A stretch of 64,000 nt of DNA from JAICNG01 sp035765135 (lineage in GTDB: Bacteria > Gemmatimonadota > Gemmatimonadetes > Gemmatimonadales > Gemmatimonadaceae). The notes under the pieces were generated by a model that saw only the letters and a program-made list of their open reading frames with translations, ran no database searches and had not been told where the DNA came from. The translations under genes and the position numbers were made by a program. Shown here piece after piece: positions 35,321-44,580 of this stretch. The stretch is from contig DASTYE010000118.1 in assembly GCA_035765135.1 (NCBI GenBank), positions 1 through 64,000 on the forward strand, given 5' to 3'. Numbering within the stretch: the first letter of the stretch is position 1; each line of letters starts with the position of its first letter.

Positions 35321-36069
35321 GTCGTTGTGGGTGCGGCTCGGCGAGCGCGATTGGCCCGTCCGAAACGGTAAAGATCCAGTGCACCGGCAAGAGGCCGAAC
35401 ACGTGTATCCCGGGGACGCAGGTCGTATCGCGGCTCCAGCGACACGACCTCGATTCGCCGTGCGAATCGCGCCGCCTTCGCCAGAAGCTCTACGTTCGCG
35501 GCCCAGCCATCCGCTCTTAGCAGTGCTCCCTCTCCGGCCTCCTTGAGCAGATCACGGACCACGGCAATACGGATGAGACGGTACGTGCCGAGAGGATCGG
35601 TCACTCCTGATACACGTACAAAGGGACGAATGAGCCATCGCCCGAGGCGACGGAGCCGCCTGACGGGAACCGGCGTGGTAGCCGCCGACGACGCGTACTC
35701 GCCGATCACGAGATCGGCGCCCCCTTCGTGACGCTTGATCAGCTCCGGAAGATGTTCCGGCTGATCGGTGAAATCGGCCTGCATGAGAATCGCCGCGTCC
35801 CGACGCGGGTAACGGGTACGCTGCGAAACCGCACGCAACAGCGCTTCCACCGATGCCGCATACCCGCGCCGCTTGTCGTGGCGCAGGATCGTCAAGGGCA
35901 ACACCTCGCGGTACGGCGCGAGGGTCTCGGCCGTGGCATCGGTGCTTCCGTCGTCCAGCACGAGGATCTCGTACTCGCGCGGATAGTTCTCGAACACCTT
36001 GCGAATGCGCCAGAGCAGCAACCCAATCGTCGGCGATTCGTCATAGGTGGGAATGCAGACGTAGAGCAT
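35317..36069 (-). CDS. Glycosyltransferase family 2
   Basis: A 250-residue cytoplasmic GT-A enzyme. Motifs: VCIPTYDE at the N-terminus, LVLDDGSTD, and a QADFTDQP segment in place of the DAD/DxD acidic motif of dolichol-phosphate-mannose-type enzymes. The ATG at 36069 is chosen since it begins directly with the fold; an ATG at 36132 adds 21 unrelated residues. Acceptor and donor unknown. First gene of the operon with DUF3108 and the deoxyhypusine-synthase-like gene. Confidence 0.85.
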   Translation of the reverse strand: MLYVCIPTYDESPTIGLLLWRIRKVFENYPREYEILVLDDGSTDATAETLAPYREVLPLTILRHDKRRGYAASVEALLRAVSQRTRYPRRDAAILMQADFTDQPEHLPELIKRHEGGADLVIGEYASSAATTPVPVRRLRRLGRWLIRPFVRVSGVTDPLGTYRLIRIAVVRDLLKEAGEGALLRADGWAANVELLAKAARFARRIEVVSLEPRYDLRPRDTRVRPLAGALDLYRFGRANRARRAAPTTT

Positions 36070-36242
36070 TGTCCGTACTGATACCTCGCCCGGGGGATGG
36101 CGTTCCTGACACGCCAGGGTATGTGGCGCCATGAAACCTGACGCCCTCCGAACGGCTTGGCAAACGGCCCGTGCTTGCCCGCCTCAGGCGCGATGGTTAG
36201 CCTCCCACGTGTCCCCTCAACGACCTTTTTTCCGGAGATGAC

Positions 36243-37829
36243 ATGCGCCGCCTTGCGACGCTGATGTTGCTTGCCGCCAGTGCCTGCTCGCAGGCGCCCG
36301 CGATCGATTCCAGCCCCGTCCCCGCGACAGCTCCGCCCACGTCGGCACCCGCTCCACTGCCCGTACCCCCGATCGACGAGTCCGCGCTGCGTGCCGATCT
36401 CACGCATTTCGCCTCTGACGAGCTTCTCGGACGGTTGGCCGGCACCCCCTCGGCTCGCCGCGCCGCCGAGTTCATCGCCGAGCGCCTAACGGGAACTGGT
36501 CTGGAGCCCATGGGGGATAGCGGGTTCTTTCAGCGGGTTCCGCTGTCTCGGCAGGTGTTCACGCCGACGACGAAATTCCTCGTGACTTCGCGAGGCCGCG
36601 CGACAGAGCTCAAGGCGGGCGAGGATCTCGTGCCGCTGCTCCGACTCGGCGAGGGAGTGCCGCTTCCGCAATTGTCGGCGAGCGGCGACATCGTCTTCGC
36701 CGGCTACGCGATGACGTCCCCGCAGCTCGGGCGGGACGATCTCGGCAAGCTCGACCTCGCGGGCAAGGTCGTCGTTTTCGTCGGCGGCGCGCCGGCGAAT
36801 GCGGATTCCGCTACGCGGGCACGACTCGAGGCGCCCGAGCAGCTAGGCCAGCGGATGGGCGCGATCCTCATGCGCGGTCCGGCCGCCATCATCATCGTGG
36901 CGACCGGGAAGCTCGAGGACGACTTCGACGCGATGGCCAGCGAGATCATGCACGGGTCGCTCGAGCTCTCGTCGAAAGAGACGGAGGAGCAGCGTGTGCT
37001 GCCGATGGTGATGTTCGCCCGCCCCCGCGCGGGATCACCGCTCCTTCCCGCGCGATGGCCCGCCGACGATCAGGCGCAGGCGCTGGGGCGGCACCTGACC
37101 GCGAAGGTCACGCTCGGTCGGGCACAGGCGGCGAGTCACAACGTGGTCGCCGTGCTTCGCGGCAGCGATCCAGCACTCTCGAACACCTACGTCGCGCTCG
37201 GCGCGCACCTCGACCACATCGGGGTCCAGGCGGCGGCGGGCGCCGACACGATCGCCAATGGCGCAGACGATGATGGATCGGGCTCGATGGCGCTCGTATC
37301 CATCGCGCGCGCGCTGGCGAGCTCGCCGGTGCGTCCGCGCCGCTCGGTGCTGTTCGTCTGGCACACCGGCGAGGAGGCGGGGATGCTCGGTTCCCAGTGG
37401 TTCGTGACGAATCCCACCGTTCCAGTCGATTCGATCGTCGCGCAGCTCAACGCCGACATGATCGGGCGTAACGCGCCGGATTCGCTCATGCTGGTCGGCC
37501 CGCGTGCGGCGCCGAACGGTCAGAGCCGGGTACTCGGTGCGCTCGTGGATTCGGTGAACACCGCATTGAGCCGACCGTTTTCGATCAACCGTGAATGGGA
37601 CTCACCCGATCACCCGGAGCAGATCTATCTTCGGAGCGACCACTACAGCTACGCGAAGCGCGGCATTCCAATCGTGTTCTTCACCACGGGACTGCATGCC
37701 GACTATCACAAGGTGAGTGACGAGGTGTCGAAGATCGATTTCGACAAGCTCTCGCGTGTGTCGGACCTCATCATGCGTTCGGCGCTGGCCGTCGCGAATC
37801 GTTCGGATCGACCGCGCGCGACGCGGTGA
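36243..37829 (+). CDS. M28 family zinc aminopeptidase lipoprotein
   Basis: A 528-residue lipoprotein (lipobox ASAC) with a Pro-rich linker, a PA-like insert (about residues 150-290) and an M28 peptidase domain. The metal ligands are visible: GAHLDHIG, ADDDGSG, HTGEEAG, NADMIGRN and a late His in FFTTGLHADYHKVSD. It probably trims peptides at the cell surface or in the periplasm. GGAG precedes the start and a strong terminator follows. Confidence 0.92.
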   Translation: MRRLATLMLLAASACSQAPAIDSSPVPATAPPTSAPAPLPVPPIDESALRADLTHFASDELLGRLAGTPSARRAAEFIAERLTGTGLEPMGDSGFFQRVPLSRQVFTPTTKFLVTSRGRATELKAGEDLVPLLRLGEGVPLPQLSASGDIVFAGYAMTSPQLGRDDLGKLDLAGKVVVFVGGAPANADSATRARLEAPEQLGQRMGAILMRGPAAIIIVATGKLEDDFDAMASEIMHGSLELSSKETEEQRVLPMVMFARPRAGSPLLPARWPADDQAQALGRHLTAKVTLGRAQAASHNVVAVLRGSDPALSNTYVALGAHLDHIGVQAAAGADTIANGADDDGSGSMALVSIARALASSPVRPRRSVLFVWHTGEEAGMLGSQWFVTNPTVPVDSIVAQLNADMIGRNAPDSLMLVGPRAAPNGQSRVLGALVDSVNTALSRPFSINREWDSPDHPEQIYLRSDHYSYAKRGIPIVFFTTGLHADYHKVSDEVSKIDFDKLSRVSDLIMRSALAVANRSDRPRATR

Positions 37830-37850
37830 GAGCGGGGATTGGCACGTCGG

Positions 37851-37888
37851 AACGCGCGGGCCTTCAGTGACCCGCGCGTTTTTTTTTT
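37851..37888 (+). terminator. Rho-independent terminator after the M28 gene
   Basis: AACGCGCGGG (37851-37860) pairs with CCCGCGCGTT (37871-37880) around a 10-base loop and runs into ten T. Confidence 0.92.
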
Positions 37889-38037
37889 GGCACCCGAGGC
37901 TCGCGACTGCTAACACGATGTTTTACCCGGGGTGGCGGTGATCGTCACACGAAGAGACGCCGTCGTGTGCACATCGTGGCACGTTCGGTGTACCAGTGTG
38001 AGACAGCATGTGAGTCCGGTACGGATGGAGGCACGTG

Positions 38038-38769
38038 ATGATCCTCGCGAATGTTCGGGAATCCCTCACGCGCGATGATGCGCAGTTGGCGGTGCACCTT
38101 CTCGCGCGCGCTGGTGTCGGTCGGCCTGACGACGCCGAAGCGAAGCTGCGTGAAGAAGGCATCGACTCGGTGCTCGACGATCCGCGTCTGCTCGGCGCGC
38201 TGGTGCAGCAGCCGCTAGGCGGCCGAGCGTCGCTGCCGTTGTTCTGCTACGTCGTCGTGCGTCACGCGCTGCGCGGTGTGGGCGAGGAAGACCGGACGTT
38301 GGCCGACTACGTCGCCGCGATCCTGGTGCATTTCGGGATCAGGGACCGCGCGACGCGAGTGGGTGCCAGCGACGACGAGGAGTATGACACGCTGGCATCG
38401 TTGCTCGAGGATGCCGAGCGTTCCGATCCGCGGCGGGCGTTCCTGGTGCGTGCGCACCTGGGGAACTATGCGCTGTGGGTGAGCGGTCTCTTTCCGGATT
38501 ACATCGAGCATCGCAAATGGCGCCGGGGCGGTCCCGATCTGGATTATTACGCCGAGATGGGCCGCCGAGGGTTCCGGCTGGCAGCCGATCACCGGCTGGC
38601 CCAAGAAAACGGTCTCGCGCAGCTCTATCTCGTGGCGGCGGATCGTTTCGAGCGCCTTCGGGTGGCGCTGAATCAGATCAGCGACACGCTGCTCTTTCCG
38701 GACGTGCACACCCCCGACCGGTTGATGCGGCAGGTCCGCGACGAGGCACGCTGGCGCCTGCTGAGCTAG
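38038..38769 (+). CDS. Hypothetical helical protein
   Basis: A 243-residue soluble protein, predicted almost all helical, with acidic stretches and several aromatic-rich segments (LFCYVVVRHALRG, NYALWVSGLFPDYIEHRKWRR). No signal or membrane segment and no motif I recognise. GGAGG lies 6 bases before the ATG at 38038, making it preferable to the GTG one codon earlier. It is followed by an FmdB-type gene 73 bases downstream and may share its transcript. Confidence 0.7.
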   Translation: MILANVRESLTRDDAQLAVHLLARAGVGRPDDAEAKLREEGIDSVLDDPRLLGALVQQPLGGRASLPLFCYVVVRHALRGVGEEDRTLADYVAAILVHFGIRDRATRVGASDDEEYDTLASLLEDAERSDPRRAFLVRAHLGNYALWVSGLFPDYIEHRKWRRGGPDLDYYAEMGRRGFRLAADHRLAQENGLAQLYLVAADRFERLRVALNQISDTLLFPDVHTPDRLMRQVRDEARWRLLS

Positions 38770-38842
38770 GCGAAACACCGGCGCTTGCGCGTCGACGGTC
38801 GCCGAGTATCGTACACGGGCGACCATCGGACCCGAGGGTGTT

Positions 38843-39007
38843 ATGCCAAGTTATGACTACCAATGCCGGAAGTGCGGTCAGCACTTCACCACGCGCGAAA
38901 AGATCTCGGAGCACAACGCGCGCACGGCGACCTGTCCCCAGTGCAAGTCCCAGGAAGTCGAGCGCGTGATGTCGAGCTTCTACGCGAAGACTCCCCGCAA
39001 GTCGTGA
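38843..39007 (+). CDS. FmdB-type zinc ribbon protein
   Basis: A 54-residue protein starting MPSYDYQCRKCG with a second CPQC pair, the FmdB/Zn-ribbon regulatory family pattern. The two Cys pairs probably hold one zinc. FmdB proteins are often annotated as regulators of amidase or formamidase operons, without clear proof. Too short for length-based gene finding but well supported. It lies upstream of the coiled-coil/Omp85 pair. Confidence 0.85.
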   Translation: MPSYDYQCRKCGQHFTTREKISEHNARTATCPQCKSQEVERVMSSFYAKTPRKS

Positions 39008-39035
39008 CGTCGCGCTCCCCGTCACCGGCGCCGCG

Positions 39036-39575
39036 ATGTTCGAGCGGTTGAAGGAGACGCTGCGCGACGCCCTGAGCCGCGCGTCCTCTCCCCAGGGGCG
39101 CGCGGCTCTTGCACAAATGCGTGACGCGCTCGTCCAGGCCAAGGTCGGGCTCGCCGACCTGCGCCAGGGCATCGACCGCACGCGCTCGCGGCTCGAGGCC
39201 GAGCGGGCCGAGCTCGAGACGGTGCGGCGGCGCGGGAAGCTTGCGACCGACATCGACGATCGGGAGACGGTTCGCATCGCGGAGCAGTACGAGCGCAAGC
39301 ACGGCGAGCGTGTAGCCGTGCTCGAGAAGAAGCTGGCCGCACAGGAGGAGGAGCTCGCGCTCGCCGAACACGAGATCGATGAGATGACCGCTCAGCTGAA
39401 GGCCGCGAACGCCGGTGTCATGCCGCCGGAGGCGGCCCCAACCCCGGCGATGCCGGACCCCCTCGACGAGGAGCGCGCCGAGGCTGACGCGCTGCGCCGG
39501 GACATTGACCGCGCCGCGCGCGACGCCAATGCCCAGCGGCAGTTGGAAGAGCTCAAGCGCCGGATGGGGAAATAG
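39036..39575 (+). CDS. Coiled-coil protein linked to an Omp85 gene
   Basis: A 179-residue highly charged helical protein (long runs of Arg/Glu/Ala heptads, residues 40-130), a Pro/Ala hinge (PPEAAPTPAMPD) and a last helix. No signal peptide. Reminiscent of PspA-like coiled coils in character only; no family is assigned. It ends 3 bases before the Omp85 start and is surely co-expressed. Confidence 0.65.
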   Translation: MFERLKETLRDALSRASSPQGRAALAQMRDALVQAKVGLADLRQGIDRTRSRLEAERAELETVRRRGKLATDIDDRETVRIAEQYERKHGERVAVLEKKLAAQEEELALAEHEIDEMTAQLKAANAGVMPPEAAPTPAMPDPLDEERAEADALRRDIDRAARDANAQRQLEELKRRMGK

Positions 39576-39578
39576 CGG

Positions 39579-41255
39579 GTGCGGATCGCGCGCTGGTGGA
39601 GTCTGCCGGTCGTCATGCTGCTCGCCGCGCAGGCTCGAGCGCAGACCATGCGGTGCAACGGCGAGATCATCTCCGACATCTCGATCGTCGCGCATCCGCC
39701 TTACGAGGAGCTCGGGACGCGCTGGTGGGAAGGCCCGCTCCGATTCGCCACGGAGCTTCACGTCACCACGAAGCCGGGCGTCGTCCGGCGGTTTCTGATC
39801 GTCAAGCCGGGACGCCCCTGCATCGAGCTGGAGCGTGCCGAATCCGAGCGTATTCTGCGCGCCCAGCCGTTTTTCGCCGACGCGAGCATTGCCGTCATTC
39901 CGGACACGGCGGGAACCGTCGCCCTGCTGGTCGAGACGCGCGATGAGCTCACTCCCGTCATCGGCGGCTCTACCTCCGGCGCGCGCCTCACCGCGATCAA
40001 GCTCGGTGAAGCGAATTTTCTGGGGAGCGGCACGTTCATCGTCGGCGAGTGGCAGGACGGCAACACGCGTGACACGTACGCGGTGCGGGGTACCGATCAC
40101 CAGTTCCTCGGACGGCACTATGTGTTCGCCGCGTCGGCTGCGCGGCGGGATCACGGGATGAGCGACTGGACGACGGACCTGTCGCACCCGTTCCTGACGG
40201 ATCAGCAGCGCTTCGCGTGGCGCGCCTCGGCCGGCGGAATCCGCGAGCTGTTCGAGTTTCATCGTGTGGAAGGGGAACGCGTCCCGTTCGCGTTCCAGCG
40301 GGAGTTTCTCGACGTTGGCGCCGTCGTTCGCATTGGAGTGCCGGGGCGCCTCAGTCTGTTCGGCGTGTCGTTCTCCCAGGAAGAGGACACGCCATTCCTT
40401 CCGCCCGAGCCACTTCCCGGTGTCCCGTACGATTCGTTGGTTTCGCGGCATGGAGCGCGGCGCAATTCGCGGGTGAACGCGCTCTGGGGACTGCGCAACG
40501 TTCGATTCCGCCGCGTCGAGCGCTTCGACGGGCTCACCGCGGCTCAGGACATTCGCCTCGGCTTTCAGCTCGGCACGTTGATTGGGCGCAGTCTCTCGAT
40601 TCTCAACACGACGGACGATGACTACCTGCTCGCCGCGGACCTCTACGCAGGGGTCGGTGGGGAGAGTGGCATTGTGACGCTCAGTGCCCGGGGCGAAGGC
40701 CGCCAGAATTACGACACGAACAAGTGGGACGGAATTCTGGGGAGCATGCGACTCGCGGTGACACAGCGAGTGATGTCGACGCATACGACGACCGCATCGC
40801 TCGAGTGGTCCGGCGGGTGGCGTCAGCGCATCCCGTTCCAGGTGCGCTTAGGCGGCCGCAGTGGCATGCGCGGCTTTCGGCGTTCCGAGGAGGCGGGCTC
40901 GCAACGTGCCGTCGTCAGGCTCGACCATCGCTGGTACATGGGACAGCTGCTGCGCCAGGCCGATGTCGGCATCGCGCTGTTCGGTGATGCCGGGCGCGTC
41001 TGGAAAGGGGACGCGCCTTACGGGGTCGACACTCCGCTCCGGTACGCGGCGGGCGTGAGCCTGCTCGCGGCCGTGCCGCCACGCTCCAAGCGCACCTGGC
41101 GCCTCGACGTCGCGATGCCCATCGGTGGACAGCCGAACTCGAGCTGGGAGATTCGGCTCTCGCACAACGTGGCAGGGCGCGACTGGCGCGAGCCGAATGA
41201 CGTGAGCCGCAGTCGCGAGCGGTCCGTGCCAGCCAGTGTGTTCACCTGGCCGTGA
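39579..41255 (+). CDS. Omp85-superfamily barrel with one POTRA-like domain
   Basis: A 558-residue outer-membrane protein. Signal peptide to about residue 22, then a single POTRA-like domain (residues 25-120) and a beta-barrel containing the Omp85 loop 6 signature SGMRGFRR. BamA has five POTRA domains, so this is a shorter relative of unknown cargo. A Cys pair in the POTRA part (MRCNGE and RPCIEL) could be a disulfide. Starts with GTG. The TTAGGC word occurs in the loop 6 region. The carboxy end is not a typical aromatic, which is unusual for a barrel. Confidence 0.72.
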   Translation: MRIARWWSLPVVMLLAAQARAQTMRCNGEIISDISIVAHPPYEELGTRWWEGPLRFATELHVTTKPGVVRRFLIVKPGRPCIELERAESERILRAQPFFADASIAVIPDTAGTVALLVETRDELTPVIGGSTSGARLTAIKLGEANFLGSGTFIVGEWQDGNTRDTYAVRGTDHQFLGRHYVFAASAARRDHGMSDWTTDLSHPFLTDQQRFAWRASAGGIRELFEFHRVEGERVPFAFQREFLDVGAVVRIGVPGRLSLFGVSFSQEEDTPFLPPEPLPGVPYDSLVSRHGARRNSRVNALWGLRNVRFRRVERFDGLTAAQDIRLGFQLGTLIGRSLSILNTTDDDYLLAADLYAGVGGESGIVTLSARGEGRQNYDTNKWDGILGSMRLAVTQRVMSTHTTTASLEWSGGWRQRIPFQVRLGGRSGMRGFRRSEEAGSQRAVVRLDHRWYMGQLLRQADVGIALFGDAGRVWKGDAPYGVDTPLRYAAGVSLLAAVPPRSKRTWRLDVAMPIGGQPNSSWEIRLSHNVAGRDWREPNDVSRSRERSVPASVFTWP

Positions 41256-41263
41256 GGCCGCGC

Positions 41264-41917
41264 CTAACGCCAGATGAACAGCTTGCCGATCACCTGGCCC
41301 AGTGCCTTGCCGACGACGCCCAGTGGGCCGAGCACGATCCGCCGGTTCAGCGTGACCGACAGCTGAGAGAGCGCGACGGAGCTCTGTAGCGCCTTGAGCT
41401 GACCCTCGAGGCTGTCGAGCTCCGCCTGAACGCGAGTGAGCTCGGCCTGCGCCGCGACCGCGTCAGCGACGGTGGTCGCCCGGCTCAACAGCTCCCGAAG
41501 CTTGTCGCGCGCCGCGCGAAAGCTCGTGACGCGTGCCTCCAGATCCACCGATTGCTCGGTGACGTCCTGCGCGGACAGGCTGCGGCTCGTGACTTTCCCG
41601 AGCAGCGCGATCGAATCGAGCGCCTCATCGAGCCTGGCGGAGGGGACTCGCAGTATCACTTGTGCGGACCTGTCCCCCCGCGTCGTCGCGTTTTCGACGT
41701 AGCCCTCGAACACATCGGCGAGGCGTGTGGCCCGCTCTACGGCAGGGGCAATCGTCTCTACCTCCAGCTCCATCGACGCTCGTCGAACGACCACTCGCGG
41801 CTGCTGCTGCGTCCGTGCGACGGCCTCGCTGGCCGTGACAGCCTGCAATGAAACACCCTGCCGTGCGGAGGAGCAGGCCAACCCGAGGGCGAGCGTACAG
41901 ATGAGGAGATAACGCAT
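41264..41917 (-). CDS. DUF4349 domain lipoprotein
   Basis: A 217-residue lipoprotein (lipobox LGLAC) with the DUF4349 pattern (SMELEVETIAPAVERATRLADVFEGYV, RVPSARLDEALDSI, VTEQSVDLEARVTS) and a central coiled coil (AELTRVQAELDSLEGQL). The family is of unknown envelope function. The usual C-terminal membrane helix is only weakly present here. It lies 5 bases downstream of the POT transporter, so it could be the last gene of that transcript. Confidence 0.82.
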   Translation of the reverse strand: MRYLLICTLALGLACSSARQGVSLQAVTASEAVARTQQQPRVVVRRASMELEVETIAPAVERATRLADVFEGYVENATTRGDRSAQVILRVPSARLDEALDSIALLGKVTSRSLSAQDVTEQSVDLEARVTSFRAARDKLRELLSRATTVADAVAAQAELTRVQAELDSLEGQLKALQSSVALSQLSVTLNRRIVLGPLGVVGKALGQVIGKLFIWR

Positions 41918-41921
41918 TCGG

Positions 41922-43487
41922 TTACCGGGTAGGTGCGCCGGTGGTCGCGATCATCCGGCGAATAGGGATCACGAGGAGCGCCAGCACCGCGGCCGCCACC
42001 ATGAGCCCAACCGTCGTCATGATGAACAGCCTCGGTATCTGGTCGAGCTGCTCGGGGTCAATGTGTCCGCCAGCAAGGCCAGCGATCAGGTTGCCGACCG
42101 CCGTCGCCAGGAACCAAATGCCCATCATCTGGCCCACGTACTTCCTCGGCGACAGCTTCGTCATCGATGACAGCCCGACGGGGCTCAGGAGCAGCTCTCC
42201 AAGTGTCTGGAAGAAGTAGCTGCCGACGAGCCACCAGGGAGACACGAGCGTGCCGGCTCCGCCGGCGAGGATGATCTTCGCGGGCCAGATCATCATCAGA
42301 AAACCCACGCCGGCGAGGAAGAGCCCCAGGGCGAATTTCGCCGGACTGGAAAAGTCAAACCCTCGCCGTGCGAGCGTCATCCACATCGCCGCGAACACCG
42401 GCGCCAGCAGCACGATGAAGGCGGAGTTGATCGACTGGAACCAGGTCGACGGCACCTCGAACCCGCCGATCTGGCGATCGGTGAAGTCTCTCGCGAACAA
42501 GTTGAGCGACGTCGGCGCCTGCTCGAACGCCGCCCAGAAGACGGCGGCGCCGAGGAACAGCACGAAGATGACGACGACACGTTTCTTCTCGTCGCTCGTG
42601 AGGCCGCCGCCGATGAAGATGTAGGAGAAGTACAGCACTGCGGTTCCCACGAGGACGTAGGTCATCGATTCCGCGATCGCCGACGCGCTCACCACCACTA
42701 CACCCGTCGCCACGAGTAGGATCGCGAGTGCGAGGATACCAACGCCAACCGCAAGCGTGAGCTTGACGTTCCGCTCCTGGCGTGCCTGGCGAGCCTCATC
42801 GGGATCCCGGGTGGGGTGCACGCCAATCGAGCCCAGTGTCTTCGGTGCGCGTAGCGTGTACACGATGAGTCCGAGCAGCATCCCGACGCCCGCCGCGCCG
42901 AATCCCCAGTGCCAGCCGACCTTCTCGCCTAACACACCGGTGACGATCTGTCCGACGGTAGCGCCGACGTTGATACCCATGTAGAAGATCGCGAATCCGG
43001 CGTCCCGTCGCGCACCGCCTTCCGGATACAGATCGCCGACGATCGCCGAAATGTTCGGCTTCAGCAGCCCCGTTCCCAGCACGATCAAGATGAGGCCGAG
43101 GAAGAAGGGAAGCTGCGTGCGTGCGAAGGCCGACGTCGCGATGGCGATATGTCCGGCGGAGATGAGCGCCGCGCCCCATTGAATCGCGCGGCGCAATCCG
43201 AGCAGGCGGTCGGCGACCCACCCACCGGGCAGTGACGCGAGATACACGCTGGCGGCGTAAATCCCGACGATGGCCGACGCGGTCGTGCGGTCGAATCCGA
43301 ATCCGCCGGTGGTGAGCGCCGCCGTCATGAACAGCACGAGGAGTGGGCGCAGCCCGTAGTACGAGAAGCGCTCCCACATCTCCGTGAAGAAGAGCGTCGA
43401 CAACCCTTTGGGGTGTCCGAAGAAGCTGCGATCGCCCGAGGGTGGCAGATCGAGCGTGGTCGCGCGCTCGTTGACGGATGACGTCAC
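41922..43487 (-). CDS. POT family peptide transporter (MFS)
   Basis: A 521-residue proton-coupled oligopeptide symporter of the PTR2/POT family: FFTEMWERFSYYGLR near the N-terminus, GLRRAIQWGAALISAGH, GTGLLKPNISAIVGDLY, FYMGINVGAT and 12-14 membrane helices. The GTG at 43487 with GAGGA upstream is preferred over the frame opening at 43580, which reads through OppF. It starts 25 bases after oppF, giving two kinds of peptide importers in one run, one ATP-driven and one proton-driven. Confidence 0.92.
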   Translation of the reverse strand: MTSSVNERATTLDLPPSGDRSFFGHPKGLSTLFFTEMWERFSYYGLRPLLVLFMTAALTTGGFGFDRTTASAIVGIYAASVYLASLPGGWVADRLLGLRRAIQWGAALISAGHIAIATSAFARTQLPFFLGLILIVLGTGLLKPNISAIVGDLYPEGGARRDAGFAIFYMGINVGATVGQIVTGVLGEKVGWHWGFGAAGVGMLLGLIVYTLRAPKTLGSIGVHPTRDPDEARQARQERNVKLTLAVGVGILALAILLVATGVVVVSASAIAESMTYVLVGTAVLYFSYIFIGGGLTSDEKKRVVVIFVLFLGAAVFWAAFEQAPTSLNLFARDFTDRQIGGFEVPSTWFQSINSAFIVLLAPVFAAMWMTLARRGFDFSSPAKFALGLFLAGVGFLMMIWPAKIILAGGAGTLVSPWWLVGSYFFQTLGELLLSPVGLSSMTKLSPRKYVGQMMGIWFLATAVGNLIAGLAGGHIDPEQLDQIPRLFIMTTVGLMVAAAVLALLVIPIRRMIATTGAPTR

Positions 43488-43512
43488 GGGAAGTCCTCGG
43501 CTCGGGTCAGGG

Positions 43513-44580
43513 TCAGCTGCGCGGGGTGGCGAGCGCCAACGGAACGTAACGATCGGGCGCGTTCGTCGCGCCGGCGGCACGCTGCTCGTCCCAGCCGATG
43601 CGCGTCGGCAGCTGCTTGATGCACGCGACGAGATGGCCCTCGGCCTTCATCTCCAGCGGCGGCCTGATCCGCGTGCAGGCGATGTCCTTCGCGGGATGAT
43701 GACACCTCGGATGAAACGGGCAGCCCGGTGGGGGGTCGGCGGGTGAAGGCACGTCTCCGGTCAGCACGATACGCGTCTTGCGCTTGCGCGGATCGGGAAT
43801 GGGAACCGCCGAGAGCAGCGCCTGCGTGTAGGGCATGAGGGGCTCGGCGTACAAGTCGTCGCCTGACGCGAGCTCGACGATATGTCCGAGGTACATCACC
43901 GCGACGCGGTTGGCGATGTGCTCGACGACCGACAGATCGTGCGCGATGAAGAGGTAGGTCAGCCCGCGATCCCGCTGCAGATCCTGGAGCAGGTTGATCA
44001 CCTGCGCCTGAACGGACACGTCGAGCGCGGACACCGGCTCATCACAGACGATGAAACGCGGCTGCACCGCGAGCGCGCGGGCGATGCCGATGCGCTGGCG
44101 CTGGCCTCCGGAGAATTCGTGAGGATAGCGGGTCGCGTATTCCGCGCGAAGGCCGACTTCCTCGAGGAGCTGCTTGACGCGTGCCTGCGCGGCTGCGCCC
44201 TCGGCGAGCCGATGGATCGTCAATCCCTCGCGCACGATCGCCCCGACGGTCATCCGCGGATTGAGCGATGAGAAGGGATCCTGAAACACGATCTGCATCT
44301 GGCGTCGCAGCGCGCGCAGTCGCGCGGCATCGAGGGCGAGCACGTCGGTCCCGTCGAACGTGACCTGGCCAGACGTCGGCTCGATCAGGCGAAGGATGGC
44401 GCGTCCCGCCGTCGTCTTGCCGCACCCCGATTCGCCGACGAGCCCAAGCGTCTCACCGCTCTTCACATCGAAGGAGATGCCGTCCACCGCGCGCACCTGC
44501 CCGACGGTGCGTCCAAACACACCGCGGGTGATCGGGAAATGCTTGACGAGGTCGCGAACGGACAGCAGGGAAGCGCTCAC
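43513..44580 (-). CDS. oppF: Oligopeptide ABC transporter ATP-binding protein
   Basis: One of two peptide-ABC ATPases, 355 residues. Walker A GESGCGKTTAGRAI, signature FSGGQRQRIGIARAL, Walker B FIVCDEPVSALD. The C-terminal oligopeptide domain has several cysteines (CPFHPRCHH, CTRIRP) as in members with an iron-sulfur site. Its ATG overlaps the oppD stop (ATGA). Confidence 0.93.
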   Translation of the reverse strand: MSASLLSVRDLVKHFPITRGVFGRTVGQVRAVDGISFDVKSGETLGLVGESGCGKTTAGRAILRLIEPTSGQVTFDGTDVLALDAARLRALRRQMQIVFQDPFSSLNPRMTVGAIVREGLTIHRLAEGAAAQARVKQLLEEVGLRAEYATRYPHEFSGGQRQRIGIARALAVQPRFIVCDEPVSALDVSVQAQVINLLQDLQRDRGLTYLFIAHDLSVVEHIANRVAVMYLGHIVELASGDDLYAEPLMPYTQALLSAVPIPDPRKRKTRIVLTGDVPSPADPPPGCPFHPRCHHPAKDIACTRIRPPLEMKAEGHLVACIKQLPTRIGWDEQRAAGATNAPDRYVPLALATPRS

